Counted from the stretch's first letter, positions 9,307-18,551 are shown. The stretch is 64,000 bases of DNA from Crenalkalicoccus roseus (GCF_004761865.1 NZ_SJDM01000005.1:1-64000); one strand, 5' to 3'. Program-made: numbers and translations. Notes: a model not told the origin generated them from the sequence alone.

Positions 9307-10935
9307 CTACAGCCGCGAAACCGCCGTTTCCTTGCTGGTGATGAACTCCAGCAGCACCGGCACGCCCTCCTGCGTCTTCCGGATGCCGCGCCTGATGGCG
9401 GGGACGATCTCGGACGGGTCGGTCACCCGCTCGCCGTAGCCGCCGAAGGCGCGAGCCATCGCGGCGTAGTCGCCGGAGATGTCGGTGCTGCGGTACTTCT
9501 CGGTGCTGATCGGCATCACCTTCAGCTCGATCGCCATGGAGAAATTGTTGAGCAGCACAGACATGATGGGGATGCGCTCGCGCACCGCGGTCTCGAAGTC
9601 CATCCCGGTGAAGCCGATCGCCGCGTCGCCCCAGACGTTGATGCACAGCTTGTCCGGCGCGGCGAGCTTCGCGCCCATCGCAAGGCCGAGCCCGTAGCCG
9701 AGCTGCGTGGTCTTGCCCCAGCCGAGATAGGAAAGCGGCGTGGTCGCGCGCCAGAAGGGCGAGAGCTGATCGCGCGGGCTGCCCGCATCGTGCGTGATGA
9801 TGGTGTTGTCCCGGTCCACCGTGTGCTGCAGGTCCCATAGCACGCGGTAGGGATTGAGTGGGGCGTCCTTCGAGGTGAGCTTCGGCATCCATTCCGCGAG
9901 CCACGGCTCGCGCACCGCCTGGATCTCGGCCGCCACCGGGGCCGGGTCGCGCGGGCCGTCCACCAGGCCCGAAAGCTCGGCGAGCAGCGCGTCCAGCGTC
10001 AGCCCGGCGTCGCCGATCAGCCCGATCTCCGCCCGCACGTCCTTGTTCAGGTGCATCGGGTCGAGGGTGGCGTGGATGTAGGCCGGACCCTTCGGCATCC
10101 GCACGCCGAAATTGGTCTCGGTGAAGGAGCAGCCGATACCGAGGATGACGTCGGCCTGGTCGAGGAAGTGCCGCACCGGCTTCGAGATGGCGAGGCCGCC
10201 CGAACCCAGGGAGAGCGGGTGCTCCTCGTTGAAACTCGACTTGCCGCCGAGGCTGGTGGTGACCGGCGCCGCCAGAAGCTCCGCGAGCCGCCGAAGCTGG
10301 TCCCAGGCCCGCGCCCAGTGCACGCCCTGACCGGCATAGATCACCGGGCGCTTGGCGTTCGCCAGCAGCCGCGCCGCGCGCCTCACATCGGCCGGGTCCG
10401 GGCCGTAGCGGGTGGCGCAGACCGGGGTGTAGTCCAGCGGCTCCGGCACCTCCTCGTTCCACATGTCCGAGGGCACCTCGACCAGCACCGGCCCGCCGCG
10501 CCCGTTGCGCAGCCGGGTGAAGGCGCGGCGCATGATGTGCGGCACCTCGGCGGCGAGATTCACCGGCTCCGCCGACTTCACCACGTGCCGCATGGCGACG
10601 GTGGAGTTGAAATTGGGGTCCACATGGGCGAGCCGCCGCGGGTAGCCCATCGGCACCACCAGCACCGGCACCGATTCGCCATAGGCCTGCGCCACGCCGC
10701 CATAGGCGTTCTCCGCCCCCGGCCCGTGCTGCATGCAGAAGGCGCCGATCTTGCGGCCGGCGGTGACGCGGGAGATCGCGTCCGCCATGTGCAGCCCGGT
10801 CCGCTCCTGGCGCACCATGATCGGGCGGATGTCCTTCGCGGCTGCGAATTCGATGAGGTGGTTCACCGGGTAGCCGGTGAGGATCTCGACGCCCTCGCGC
10901 TTCATGATCTCGGCGATGGCTTCCCCGACCTTCAT
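9307..10935 (-). CDS. Thiamine diphosphate-dependent enzyme (acetolactate synthase/benzoylformate decarboxylase-like)
   Basis: A 542-residue ThDP enzyme with the three-domain layout of the acetolactate synthase superfamily. The activating glutamate is Glu44 (VRQERTG). The ThDP/Mg2+ motif near residue 440 reads [17 protein letters not shown]...LLNN, i.e. GDA instead of the usual GDG, with the closing NN intact. The middle domain ([17 protein letters not shown]) is present. It leads the importer operon (32 nt before the ATPase). Members cleave or join carbon bonds next to a keto group, so it may process the 2-keto acid made from the imported compound. The specific reaction is unknown; I would not call it ilvB. 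Confidence 0.85.
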   Translation of the reverse strand: MKVGEAIAEIMKREGVEILTGYPVNHLIEFAAAKDIRPIMVRQERTGLHMADAISRVTAGRKIGAFCMQHGPGAENAYGGVAQAYGESVPVLVVPMGYPRRLAHVDPNFNSTVAMRHVVKSAEPVNLAAEVPHIMRRAFTRLRNGRGGPVLVEVPSDMWNEEVPEPLDYTPVCATRYGPDPADVRRAARLLANAKRPVIYAGQGVHWARAWDQLRRLAELLAAPVTTSLGGKSSFNEEHPLSLGSGGLAISKPVRHFLDQADVILGIGCSFTETNFGVRMPKGPAYIHATLDPMHLNKDVRAEIGLIGDAGLTLDALLAELSGLVDGPRDPAPVAAEIQAVREPWLAEWMPKLTSKDAPLNPYRVLWDLQHTVDRDNTIITHDAGSPRDQLSPFWRATTPLSYLGWGKTTQLGYGLGLAMGAKLAAPDKLCINVWGDAAIGFTGMDFETAVRERIPIMSVLLNNFSMAIELKVMPISTEKYRSTDISGDYAAMARAFGGYGERVTDPSEIVPAIRRGIRKTQEGVPVLLEFITSKETAVSRL

Positions 10936-10951
10936 GCCCGTCTCCTTCCCG

Positions 10952-10972
10952 CCGGGCGCGTTGCGCGCCCGG
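10952..10972 (-). other. GC-rich perfect hairpin in leader of ThDP/ABC operon
   Basis: CCGGGCGCG at 10952-10960 and CGCGCCCGG at 10964-10972 form a perfect 9-bp stem with a 3-nt loop. It lies 17-37 nt upstream of the ThDP enzyme start, immediately before its ribosome site, within the predicted 5' untranslated region. It could be an operator or an RNA element; no T-run follows it. Confidence 0.4.
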
Positions 10973-11004
10973 TTCCGCGGCGGCGCCGCCTCGTTCCGGC
11001 CGAA

Positions 11005-11034
11005 AGCCTAGCCTCCGCCTCGCGGCGCTGGCAA
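11005..11034 (-). promoter_or_regulatory. Candidate promoter of the ThDP/ABC importer operon
   Basis: Reading the minus strand: TTGCCA (11034-11029), 18-nt spacer, TAGGCT (11010-11005). The start codon is about 70 nt downstream, with a hairpin in between. The same TAGGCT box occurs before dadA and the aldo/keto reductase gene. Confidence 0.3.
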
Positions 11035-11095
11035 CGGCATCCCGATGGTTCCCGCCGCGGAAGCCGCCATACTGCCGGGGAAGGGGAGGACAGGC

Positions 11096-11308
11096 ATGGC
11101 CGAGCAGATCACTGATGCCGAGTTCGAGGTCCTGTTCCGGCGCGCCGGCCTGGCGCTGGCGCCGGCGCAGCGGGCCGAGGTGCGGGCCGCGTGGCGGGCG
11201 GTGCAGGACATGCTCGCGCGCAACCGCGCCCCCGCCCCCGATACCGACGAGGTTGCCGCCGCCTCCGCCGAGCCGGCTGTCACCTTCGCGGCGGAGTCCC
11301 GGCCGTGA
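11096..11308 (+). CDS. AtzG-like/GatC-like small amidase subunit
   Basis: A 70-residue protein beginning [19 protein letters not shown], with an N-terminal helix-turn-helix-like pair of amphipathic helices and a low-complexity Ala/Pro tail. Size, composition and position match the AtzG-like (DUF4089) family, whose founding member is the GatC-like partner that stabilises the amidase AtzE. The ATG at 11096 is preceded directly by AAGGGGAGGA; an upstream in-frame start is possible but has no such site. Its stop overlaps the start of the amidase gene (GTGA at 11305-11308), so the two are translationally coupled. Its role in a complex is inferred from that family. Confidence 0.7.
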   Translation: MAEQITDAEFEVLFRRAGLALAPAQRAEVRAAWRAVQDMLARNRAPAPDTDEVAAASAEPAVTFAAESRP

Positions 11309-12696
11309 GCGCGATCCCGACCATCGCCGAGGCCGCCCGGCGCATCGCCGCGCGCGACCTCTCGCCGCTGGAACTGACCCGAGCCTGTCTCGGGCGCATC
11401 CGCCGCCTCGACGGCAGGCTGCACGCCTTCCTCCGCGTGGAGGAGGGCGCCCTCGCCGCCGCGCGGGCGGTCGAGGCGCGGATCGCGAAGGAGGGGCCGC
11501 GCGGGCCGCTCGACGGCATCCCCATTGCCCACAAGGACATCTACGAAACCGCCGGCATCCCGACCACCGGCCACTCCCGCGTGCTGCGGCACCACGTGCC
11601 GCGGTGGGACGCCACCACCGTGCGCAGGCTGGCCGAGGCCGGGACGGTGATGCTGGGCAAGCTCGCCACCCATGAGTTCGCCTTCGGCGGCCCTTCCTTC
11701 GACCTGCCCTGGCCGCCGGCCCGCAACCCCTGGAACCCGGAGCACTTCACCGCCGGCTCCTCCTCCGGCACCGGGGCGGCGGTGGCGGCGGGGATGATCC
11801 TCGGCGGCACCGGCTCGGACACCGGCGGCTCGATCCGCGGGCCGGCGGCGCTCTGCGGCATCGCCGGCATCAAGCCGACCTACGGCCTGTGCTCGCGCGC
11901 CGGCGTGCTGCCGCTGGCCCAGACCCTCGACCATGCCGGCCCGCTCGCCTGGACGGTGGAGGACTGCGCCATCCTGCTCCAGGCCATGGCCGGCCACGAC
12001 CCGGAAGACCCGGCCAGCGCCGACCGGCCGGTGCCGGATTTCCGCGCCGGCATCGGGCAGGGCGTGAAGGGGCTCAGGATCGGCGTGATCCGCCACTTCC
12101 ACGAGACCGATCACCCGGCGAGCCCGGCGACGCTCAAGGGCATCGAGGACGCCGCCGCCTTCTTCCGCGCCGAGGGGGCGGCGCTGCGCGACGTCGCCCT
12201 ACCGCCGCTCGCCGACTTCAACGCCTGCGGCTGGGTGATCCTGATGGCCGAGGCCTTCGCGGTGCACGAGACCTGGATGCGCCGCGATCCCGGCCTCTAC
12301 GGCGAGTCCATGCGCGGTCGCATGGCCCTCGGGGCGCTGCTGACCGCCGCCGACTACATGCAGGCGCAGAAGAAACGGCGGGAGCTGATCGCGCGGACCG
12401 TGGCGGCGGCGCAAGACCTCGACCTGCTGCTCACCGCGGCGCAGCCGGGCGAGGCGCCGCGCCTCGACGCCGTGCCCAAATGGGGCTTCCTGGAGAAGCC
12501 CAATTTCACCATCCCCTTCAACGTCACCGGCTGGCCGGGCCTGACCCTCTGCACCGGCTTCGGCGAGGGTGGGCTGCCGGTGGCGATGCAGCTCGTCGCC
12601 AAGCCCTTCCGGGAGGATCTGCTGTTCCGCGCCGGCCACGCCTATGAGCGGGCGAGGCCCTGGCGGGACCGGCGGCCCATGCCGGCGGAGGGCTGA
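11305..12696 (+). CDS. Amidase signature enzyme (AtzE/GatA-like)
   Basis: A 463-residue amidase-signature hydrolase. The Ser-cisSer-Lys triad can be read: Lys77 (IAHKD), the Gly/Ser signature GSSSGTG starting at 151 (cis-Ser 152/153), and Ser176 ([11 protein letters not shown]). It hydrolyses an amide bond in the cytoplasm. The GTG start at 11305 overlaps the stop of the AtzG-like gene, arguing for a two-subunit enzyme as in the AtzE/AtzG pair. It is not likely to be GatA of the tRNA amidotransferase, since no gatB is nearby. Substrate unknown; a small amide or ureide is plausible. Confidence 0.85.
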   Translation: MSAIPTIAEAARRIAARDLSPLELTRACLGRIRRLDGRLHAFLRVEEGALAAARAVEARIAKEGPRGPLDGIPIAHKDIYETAGIPTTGHSRVLRHHVPRWDATTVRRLAEAGTVMLGKLATHEFAFGGPSFDLPWPPARNPWNPEHFTAGSSSGTGAAVAAGMILGGTGSDTGGSIRGPAALCGIAGIKPTYGLCSRAGVLPLAQTLDHAGPLAWTVEDCAILLQAMAGHDPEDPASADRPVPDFRAGIGQGVKGLRIGVIRHFHETDHPASPATLKGIEDAAAFFRAEGAALRDVALPPLADFNACGWVILMAEAFAVHETWMRRDPGLYGESMRGRMALGALLTAADYMQAQKKRRELIARTVAAAQDLDLLLTAAQPGEAPRLDAVPKWGFLEKPNFTIPFNVTGWPGLTLCTGFGEGGLPVAMQLVAKPFREDLLFRAGHAYERARPWRDRRPMPAEG

Positions 12697-12723
12697 GGCG
12701 GGCGGGGCCCGCCCCCTACCGCG

Positions 12724-14283
12724 TCAGGGCCGCATCCCGTGCCGGCTCATGCCCGGCTCCAGCAGCCTTGCCGCGAGGTCGGCGAACTCGCAGAGCAGGC
12801 GGCGGGTGTGGCGGGGGTCGATGATCTCCTCCACCCAGAAGGCCTCCGCCGTGCGCAGCGGGCTGCGCAGCTTCTGCAGCCGGGTCTCGATCTCGGCCAG
12901 CTTCGCCTTCGGATCCTCCGCCGCGTCCAGCTCGGCCCGGTAGGCCGCCTCGATGCCGCCCTCGAGCGGCAGCGAGCCCCAGCGTGCCGAGGGCCAAGCG
13001 TAGCGGAGGGAGAAGCGGCTGGCCGGCTGGTGCACCACGCCCGCGACGCCGAAGGCGTTGCGCACGATCACCGTGCACCAGGGGATGGTGGTCTGGTTCA
13101 CCGCCGCCATGGCCCGCACGCCCCAGCGTATGGTCGCGGCCTTCTCCGCCTCCGGCCCGATCATGAAGCCCGGGCAGTCCATCAGGTAGACCATGGGTAG
13201 GTGGAAGGTCTGCGCCAGGTCCACGAAGCGCACCACCTTGGCGCAGGCATCCGCGGTCCAGGACCCGGCGTAGTGGAAGGGATCGCCCGCCATCACCGCC
13301 ACCGGCAGCCCGTGCAGCCGCGCCAGCGCCGTGATCACCGGGCGGCCGAACCAGCGGCCGAGCTCGAACACGCTGCCGCGATCCATCACGCTCTCGATGA
13401 TCGGGCGCATGCGGTAGGGCTTGCGGATGTCGCGCGGCACCGCCGCGATCAGCGCCTCCTCGGCGCGTGTCGGGTCGTCCTCGCATGCCGTGCGCGGGGG
13501 CAGCTCGAACACCGAGGAGGGCAGGTAGGAGAGGAAGCGCCGCGCCGCCGCGAAGGCCTCCTCCTCGCTGTCCACCGCGTGGTCCACCGCGCCGCTCCGC
13601 GTCTGGATCTCCCACCCGCCGAGCTCCTGCTTGGTGAGGTTGTGGCCGAGCGCGTTCACCACCGGCGGCCCAGCGACGAACAGCGCCGAGGTCTCCTTGG
13701 TCATCACCGAATAATGGCTCGCCGCCAGCCGCGCCGCGCCGAGCCCCGCGACCGAGCCGAGGCCGAGCGCCACCACGGGAACGCGCGAGAGGTTGTCCCC
13801 CGTGTGGTGGTAGAGCCAGGTGCCGCCGATCCCGCCCGGCAGGTTGGCTCGCCCCGTGGTCTCGATGGTCTTGACCGAGCCGCCGCCGCCCGAGCCCTCG
13901 ATGATGCGGATGATCGGCAGCCGCAGGTCGGCGGCCATGCGCTCGGCCATGATCGGCTTCTCGCGGATGGTGGCGTCGGCGCTGCCGCCGCGGACGGTGA
14001 AGTCGTCGCCCACCACCACGACGGGGCGGCCCTCGATCCGGCCCCGGCCCATGACGCAATTGGAAGGGGTGAAGCGCTTCAGCTCCCCGGTCGTGTCGTA
14101 CTCGGCCCGCCCGGCGATGGCGCCCACCTCGTGGAAGCTGCCGGGGTCGAGCAGGGCGCCGATCCGCTCGCGCACGGTCAGCCGCCCGCCCTCGTGCTGC
14201 CGGCGCACCTTCTCCGCGCCGCCCATGGCATGGGCCAGCGCCTCCCGCCGGCGCAATTCCTCGAGTTCGGGCTCCCAGGTCAT
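12724..14283 (-). CDS. Acyl-CoA carboxylase carboxyltransferase (beta) subunit
   Basis: A 519-residue carboxyltransferase of the propionyl/methylcrotonyl-CoA carboxylase beta family, two crotonase-fold halves. The N-terminal half has LTVRERIGALLDPGSFHE and the oxyanion region GGSADATIREKP; the C-terminal half has MDCPGFMIGPEAE and the GSLPLEGGIEAAYR segment. It moves a carboxyl group between carboxybiotin and an acyl-CoA. No biotin carboxylase or biotin carrier gene lies next to it in this window, so partners must be encoded elsewhere, or it acts as a decarboxylase. The start is supported by GGAGGAGCGG. It is divergent from the thiolase gene. Confidence 0.85.
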   Translation of the reverse strand: MTWEPELEELRRREALAHAMGGAEKVRRQHEGGRLTVRERIGALLDPGSFHEVGAIAGRAEYDTTGELKRFTPSNCVMGRGRIEGRPVVVVGDDFTVRGGSADATIREKPIMAERMAADLRLPIIRIIEGSGGGGSVKTIETTGRANLPGGIGGTWLYHHTGDNLSRVPVVALGLGSVAGLGAARLAASHYSVMTKETSALFVAGPPVVNALGHNLTKQELGGWEIQTRSGAVDHAVDSEEEAFAAARRFLSYLPSSVFELPPRTACEDDPTRAEEALIAAVPRDIRKPYRMRPIIESVMDRGSVFELGRWFGRPVITALARLHGLPVAVMAGDPFHYAGSWTADACAKVVRFVDLAQTFHLPMVYLMDCPGFMIGPEAEKAATIRWGVRAMAAVNQTTIPWCTVIVRNAFGVAGVVHQPASRFSLRYAWPSARWGSLPLEGGIEAAYRAELDAAEDPKAKLAEIETRLQKLRSPLRTAEAFWVEEIIDPRHTRRLLCEFADLAARLLEPGMSRHGMRP

Positions 14284-14359
14284 GCCGTCCGCTCCTCCAT
14301 CGCCGAGGGGGCGGAGTTGAGCATGCGGGGCGGCGATGGGGTAGCCGCCCCGGGCGCCG

Positions 14360-14388
14360 TTGGCCGGCGCCCCGTCCCACCCTATCTT
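14360..14388 (+). promoter_or_regulatory. Candidate promoter of the thiolase-cutA pair
   Basis: TTGGCC (14360-14365), 17-nt spacer, TATCTT (14383-14388); the ATG follows 26 nt later after a GAGGAGG ribosome site. The same TATCTT hexamer with a 17-nt spacer occurs upstream of the SSADH gene. Confidence 0.4.
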
Positions 14389-14414
14389 CGTCGGGCACGC
14401 CAGAGGAGGACGCC

Positions 14415-15608
14415 ATGCGCGAGGTCACCCAGGGGGCGCCCGACGCCTGCATCGTCGGCTGGGCCCATTCCCCCTTCGGCAAGCTGGAGGAGCCGGACCT
14501 CGAGGCGCTGATGGCCCGCGTCGCCCGCGCCGCGATCGAGGATGCCGGGATCTCGCCCGACGAGGTGGATGCCGGCTTCGTCGGCGTCTTCGGCGAGGGC
14601 TTTACCGACCAGGGCTTCCCCGCCTCGCTGGTGCTGCAGTCGGTGCCGGAGCTGCGCTTCAAACCGGTCACCCGCTTCGAGAACGCCTGCGCCACCGGCA
14701 GCGCCGCCATCCACGGCGCGCTGGACTTCCTGGCCGCCGGGCGCGGCCGCTTCGCCCTGGTGGTGGGGGCGGAGAAGATGACCGCGACGCCGGGGCCGAA
14801 GATCGGCGACATCCTGCTCTCCGCCAGCTACCGCAAGGCGGAGAAGGACATCGAGGGCGGTTTCGCCGGCGTCTTCGCCCGCATCGCGGAGGCCTATTTC
14901 CAGCGCCATGGTGACCAGTCCGACGCGCTGGCGGCGATCGCGGCCAAGAACCACGCCAACGGGGTGGACAATCCCTGGGCGCAGATGCGCAAGGATCTCG
15001 GCTACGAATTCTGCCGCCGCGAGAGCGAGAAGAACCCCTACGTCGTCCGGCCGCTGAAGCGCACCGACTGCTCCCTGGTCTCGGACGGCGCGGCGGCGCT
15101 GGTGATCACCGATGCCGAGACGGCGAGGGCGATGGGCAAGGCGGTGCGCTTCCGCGCCGCCGTGCACGTCCAGGATTTCCTGCCGATCGCCAGCCGCGAC
15201 ATCGTCCGCTTCGAGGGGCCGCGCGAGGCCTGGCGGCGGGCCCTGGCGCAGGCCGGGCTTGGCGCGGTGACCGACCTCTCCTTCGTCGAGACGCATGACT
15301 GCTTCACCATCGCCGAACTCATCGAGTACGAGGCGATGGGCCTGACCCCGGAAGGGCAGGGCGCGCGCGCGGTGCTGGAGGGCTGGACGGCGAAGGACGG
15401 CAAGCTGCCCGTCAACCGTTCCGGCGGGCTGAAGGCGAAGGGCCACCCGATCGGCGCCACCGGCATCTCCATGCACGTGCTGACGGCGATGCAGCTCACC
15501 GGTACCGCCGGGGCCATGCAGCTTCCGAAGGCGGAACTCGGCGGCGTGTTCAACATGGGCGGCGCGGCGGTGGCCAATTACGTGTCCATCCTGGAGCGCA
15601 CCGGGTGA
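14415..15608 (+). CDS. Thiolase family acyl-CoA acyltransferase (SCP-x type)
   Basis: A 397-residue thiolase. Nucleophile Cys92 sits in ENACATGSAA; the C-terminal half has ETHDCFTIAELI and the catalytic His of AKGHPIGATG. These are the features of the SCP-x/acetyl-CoA acetyltransferase-like branch common in Alphaproteobacteria, which cleaves 3-ketoacyl-CoA or condenses acyl-CoAs. The SCP2 sterol-carrier domain is absent. The ATG follows GAGGAGG. The last codons overlap the GTG start of cutA. The physiological substrate is unknown; the divergent carboxyltransferase gene suggests acyl-CoA metabolism. Confidence 0.87.
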   Translation: MREVTQGAPDACIVGWAHSPFGKLEEPDLEALMARVARAAIEDAGISPDEVDAGFVGVFGEGFTDQGFPASLVLQSVPELRFKPVTRFENACATGSAAIHGALDFLAAGRGRFALVVGAEKMTATPGPKIGDILLSASYRKAEKDIEGGFAGVFARIAEAYFQRHGDQSDALAAIAAKNHANGVDNPWAQMRKDLGYEFCRRESEKNPYVVRPLKRTDCSLVSDGAAALVITDAETARAMGKAVRFRAAVHVQDFLPIASRDIVRFEGPREAWRRALAQAGLGAVTDLSFVETHDCFTIAELIEYEAMGLTPEGQGARAVLEGWTAKDGKLPVNRSGGLKAKGHPIGATGISMHVLTAMQLTGTAGAMQLPKAELGGVFNMGGAAVANYVSILERTG

Positions 15609-15934
15609 GCGGGGACCAGGTCCTCTGGGTCTACGTCACCGCGGCCGACGCCGAAGAGGCGCGGCGGATCGGCCGCGCGCTGGTGGAGGAGGGGCTGGCC
15701 GCCTGCGTCAACCTCCTCCCCGGCCACACCGCGATCTACCGCTGGCAGGGACGGATCGAGGAGGGGCCGGAGGCCGCCTTCCTTGCGAAGACCACCGCCG
15801 CCCGGTTCGAGGCGCTGCGCGCCCGCATCCGCGCGCTGCACAGCTACAGCCTGCCCTGCATCCTCGCCCTTCCCGCGGCGGCGGGGGATGCGGAGTTCCT
15901 CGACTGGGTGCGCGCCAACGCCACCCCGGCCTGA
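15605..15934 (+). CDS. cutA: CutA divalent-ion tolerance protein
   Basis: A 109-residue CutA1 homologue covering the whole family length. Conserved blocks are YVTAADAEEARRIGRALVEEGLAACVN, IYRWQGRIEE and the HSYSLPCI segment (the family has HPYexPei). CutA forms very stable cytoplasmic trimers with a ferredoxin-like fold; a link to copper tolerance is genetic rather than biochemical. The GTG start overlaps the thiolase stop (GTGA at 15605-15608), so the genes are coupled. An 11-G tract begins right after the stop codon. Confidence 0.9.
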   Translation: MSGDQVLWVYVTAADAEEARRIGRALVEEGLAACVNLLPGHTAIYRWQGRIEEGPEAAFLAKTTAARFEALRARIRALHSYSLPCILALPAAAGDAEFLDWVRANATPA

Positions 15935-15945
15935 GGGGGGGGGGG
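15935..15945. repeat. Homopolymeric G11 tract
   Basis: Eleven consecutive G residues directly after the cutA stop codon, in the 102-bp gap between convergent cutA and acyltransferase genes. Such tracts are prone to slippage and to base-calling error. It does not lie in a coding sequence or an obvious promoter. Confidence 0.9.
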
Positions 15946-16036
15946 CGCCATGCCGGATGCCGCGAAGGCGGATCGCGCTGTGTAGGCGCGCCCCGGCACC
16001 CATGGGCGCATCGGCCGCGGTCCGCGGGACCCGGTG

Positions 16037-17089
16037 TCAGTCCGTCATGCGGTCGAGGGGGCGCACGCGGCGCAACACCCATCGCTTGAAGGCGATCGGC
16101 AGGGCCACGCCGGCAAGGGTCAGCAGGATGGCGTGGATCCAGAAATGTTCCGCCGTCCAGCCGATGCCGGCGGCGATCAGCAGCGCCTTGGTGCCGCCGA
16201 TGGCCAGCGTGTTGAACAGGTAGATCGCCATCGCGTAGCGGCCGAAGAACAGCGGCCAGGACCAGGACGAGACCGGCGGCAGGCGCACCATCCCGTGCAG
16301 GGCGGGGATGGCGAGCAGCCCGCAGACCACCAGCGCCTGGCGCGCCTCCAGCACCCCGGCGAGGGCGAGGCCGAGCGCGGCGCCGAACAGCAGCCACCAC
16401 AGCCACTGCCCGCGCTCGAAGGCAGGCAGCAGCGTCCCCTGGCGCTCGGCCACCCAGAGGCCGGCGGCGAAGAACAGGAAGTGGCTGGCGAAGCGGTCGA
16501 GATAGGCGACCGGCGGCACCTCGACGAGCTGCAGCAGCAGGCCGAGCGCCACCAGCCCCCCGGCGCCGATGCCGAGGCGCATCAGCGGCAGCGACACCAC
16601 CGTGCAGAGGAACAGCACCGCCAGGTACCAGACGGTGACCGCGGGGCTGCGCTCGGTGGTCCAGAAAAGGTCGCGCAGCCCACCCCAGAACCCGTCCGGG
16701 ACGTTGTCCACGTACACGACCTGCATGGCGGCGAGCTTGGCCAGCAGAATCATGAGGCCGAGCAGGAAGAAGGGGAGCAGCAGCCGCTCCGCCCGCGCGC
16801 GCACCACCCCCGGCCAGGCCGAGGGCGGCCGGGCCAGCAGGCCGCTCAGCACCACCACCGTGCCGCTGAGATAGAGGAAGAACGGCATGTGGAAGCGGTA
16901 GATGGCGTAGCGCACGGGCTCGTACCACTCGACGCCCGCGGGCGCCCGCTGGGCGACGATGTGGCCGAACACCACGAGCAGGATCGCGATCCCCTTCGCG
17001 CGCTCGATGTCGAGCCGGCGCGTCCGCGCCGGGGCCTGCGCGGCGCTCGACGGCGCCAGGGGGGCCTGCAGGGGCAGGGTCTGCGACAT
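16037..17089 (-). CDS. Acyltransferase-3 family membrane protein
   Basis: A 350-residue integral membrane protein with about ten hydrophobic segments. The N-terminus has the family signature RRLDIERAKGIAILLVVFGH with the catalytic-type His43, then RFHMPFFLYLSG. Acyltransferase-3 proteins transfer acetyl or other acyl groups to sugars of exo- or O-polysaccharides at the inner membrane. It starts 1 nt after the stop of the O-antigen ligase gene, so the two form an operon. Together with the second acyltransferase across the divergent promoter it suggests an acyl-decorated surface polysaccharide (inference). Confidence 0.85.
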   Translation of the reverse strand: MSQTLPLQAPLAPSSAAQAPARTRRLDIERAKGIAILLVVFGHIVAQRAPAGVEWYEPVRYAIYRFHMPFFLYLSGTVVVLSGLLARPPSAWPGVVRARAERLLLPFFLLGLMILLAKLAAMQVVYVDNVPDGFWGGLRDLFWTTERSPAVTVWYLAVLFLCTVVSLPLMRLGIGAGGLVALGLLLQLVEVPPVAYLDRFASHFLFFAAGLWVAERQGTLLPAFERGQWLWWLLFGAALGLALAGVLEARQALVVCGLLAIPALHGMVRLPPVSSWSWPLFFGRYAMAIYLFNTLAIGGTKALLIAAGIGWTAEHFWIHAILLTLAGVALPIAFKRWVLRRVRPLDRMTD

Positions 17090-17090
17090 C

Positions 17091-18488
17091 TCAGCCGGTG
17101 GCGTACCCGCCGTGCGTGGCGGGGGGATATCGTCCGGCGCCTTGCCAGGCGGGGTGCTGGCGCTGCGCGAGGCGCGCCTCGATCCGGGCGCGGGCCATGG
17201 CGGCGGCGAAGAAGGTGAACTGCATCACCGCCGTGGTGGCGATCAGCGTGTTGTCGAACCCGCTGTGCACCAGGGCGGCCACCAGCGCGGCGCGCAGCAC
17301 CAGCCGGTCGGACGGGGCGGCGCGGCGCGTGCCGCCCCAGATCCAGGCGATGATGCAGAGGAAGATCAGGGCGCAGCCGACGATGCCGGCATCCACCGCG
17401 AGGCGCAGATACTCGTTGTGGGCCGCGTTGCTGCCGAGCAGGCGGATCATCGGATCCTCGGGGTCCACGATCAGCTTGCCGGCGCCGAGCCCCCAGCCGA
17501 ACAGCGGGCGGGCGGCGATCGCCTCGGTGAAGTAGGGCCAGATGATGTCGCGGCCCGAGTAGTTGAACTCTCCGTCGCGGCCGATGAAGCGCTCCAGCGC
17601 GTAGGCCACGAAGGGCCCGAGCAGCAGCGCCGCCGGCACCAGGCCGCCCATCACCAGGTCCACCTTGCGCTGCAGGGGAAAGATGCGGCGGTTGGAGAGC
17701 AGGAATACCGTGAGCAGGAACAGCGCCACGGTGAAGAGGGGGGCGCGCGCCTGGGTGGCGAGCAGGACCGCGAGGTTCATCCCGCCCGCCACCAGCCAGA
17801 TGGGCCGGAAGCCCCGCAGGTATTCGAGCACGCAGGCGAAGATGGCGGTGACGCAGAACCCAGCCAGGAAGGGCGGCGAGTGCAGGCCCTGGAAGCGGCC
17901 GAACCGGTCGAAGGCCGGGTAGAGGCCGAGCAGGTCGGCGAATAGGCCGAGCAAGGCGCTCGTCACCGGAACCGCCGCCACACCGCGCACCAGCACCGTC
18001 CACACCTTGTGCGGCGCGAGCGCGAAGCCGAGGGCGAAGGGCGCGGTGGAGCCGAGGAAGCTGCGCACCATCTCCCCGGTGTCGATGACGTTGCTGATCG
18101 GCAGGATGGCGAGGCTGAGCCCGCCCACCACGGTGAAGGCGAGGAACGGCCAGTTGATCGCCCGCGACACGCCGTAGCGCAGGATCAGCGATGCGGCGAG
18201 TGCGAAGGGCGCTATCTTTACCACCGCCACGCCGAGCGCCGCCGCCGAGCCCCCCATGTCGCGGAGCTGCACGCCGAACTGGATGTCGAGGCCAAGCCCG
18301 TACATCAGCACCAGCAGGGCGGCGAAGGCGACGGGAATCTGGTAGAGGACGAGGGCGAGCAGCGCCAGGACGAGAAGCGGCAGCACCATCATGGTGCGCT
18401 CGGGCAGCAGAAGCGCCACCAGTAGCAGCGCCGAGGCGCCGAGGAAGGAGGCCAGGAGGCCGAAGGCCGGGGACGCAACGACTCGCAT
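17091..18488 (-). CDS. O-antigen ligase/polymerase (Wzy/WaaL) family protein
   Basis: A 465-residue polytopic membrane protein with roughly 10-12 hydrophobic segments and a large periplasmic loop. The conserved ligase/polymerase block GSNAAHNEYLRLAVDAG is present. Members join or polymerise undecaprenyl-linked oligosaccharides at the periplasmic face. The ATG at 18488 (MRVVASPAF) has a GGGAG upstream; a TTG 39 nt further upstream is less likely. The acyltransferase gene follows after 1 nt. Whether it is a lipid A ligase, a polymerase or a protein O-glycosylation ligase cannot be decided from sequence alone. Confidence 0.8.
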   Translation of the reverse strand: MRVVASPAFGLLASFLGASALLLVALLLPERTMMVLPLLVLALLALVLYQIPVAFAALLVLMYGLGLDIQFGVQLRDMGGSAAALGVAVVKIAPFALAASLILRYGVSRAINWPFLAFTVVGGLSLAILPISNVIDTGEMVRSFLGSTAPFALGFALAPHKVWTVLVRGVAAVPVTSALLGLFADLLGLYPAFDRFGRFQGLHSPPFLAGFCVTAIFACVLEYLRGFRPIWLVAGGMNLAVLLATQARAPLFTVALFLLTVFLLSNRRIFPLQRKVDLVMGGLVPAALLLGPFVAYALERFIGRDGEFNYSGRDIIWPYFTEAIAARPLFGWGLGAGKLIVDPEDPMIRLLGSNAAHNEYLRLAVDAGIVGCALIFLCIIAWIWGGTRRAAPSDRLVLRAALVAALVHSGFDNTLIATTAVMQFTFFAAAMARARIEARLAQRQHPAWQGAGRYPPATHGGYATG

Positions 18489-18551
18489 GCGGGCAGCGTT
18501 CTCCCATGCCGGGGCCGGCGCGGCCAATCAGCGATGTGTCAGGAGAGGCGG

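Noticed and set aside
12716-14812. Very long open frame on the minus strand spanning the carboxyltransferase and beyond
   Set aside because: It is a shadow frame of the carboxyltransferase and thiolase genes; the translation is Arg/Ala/Gly-rich with no family features.
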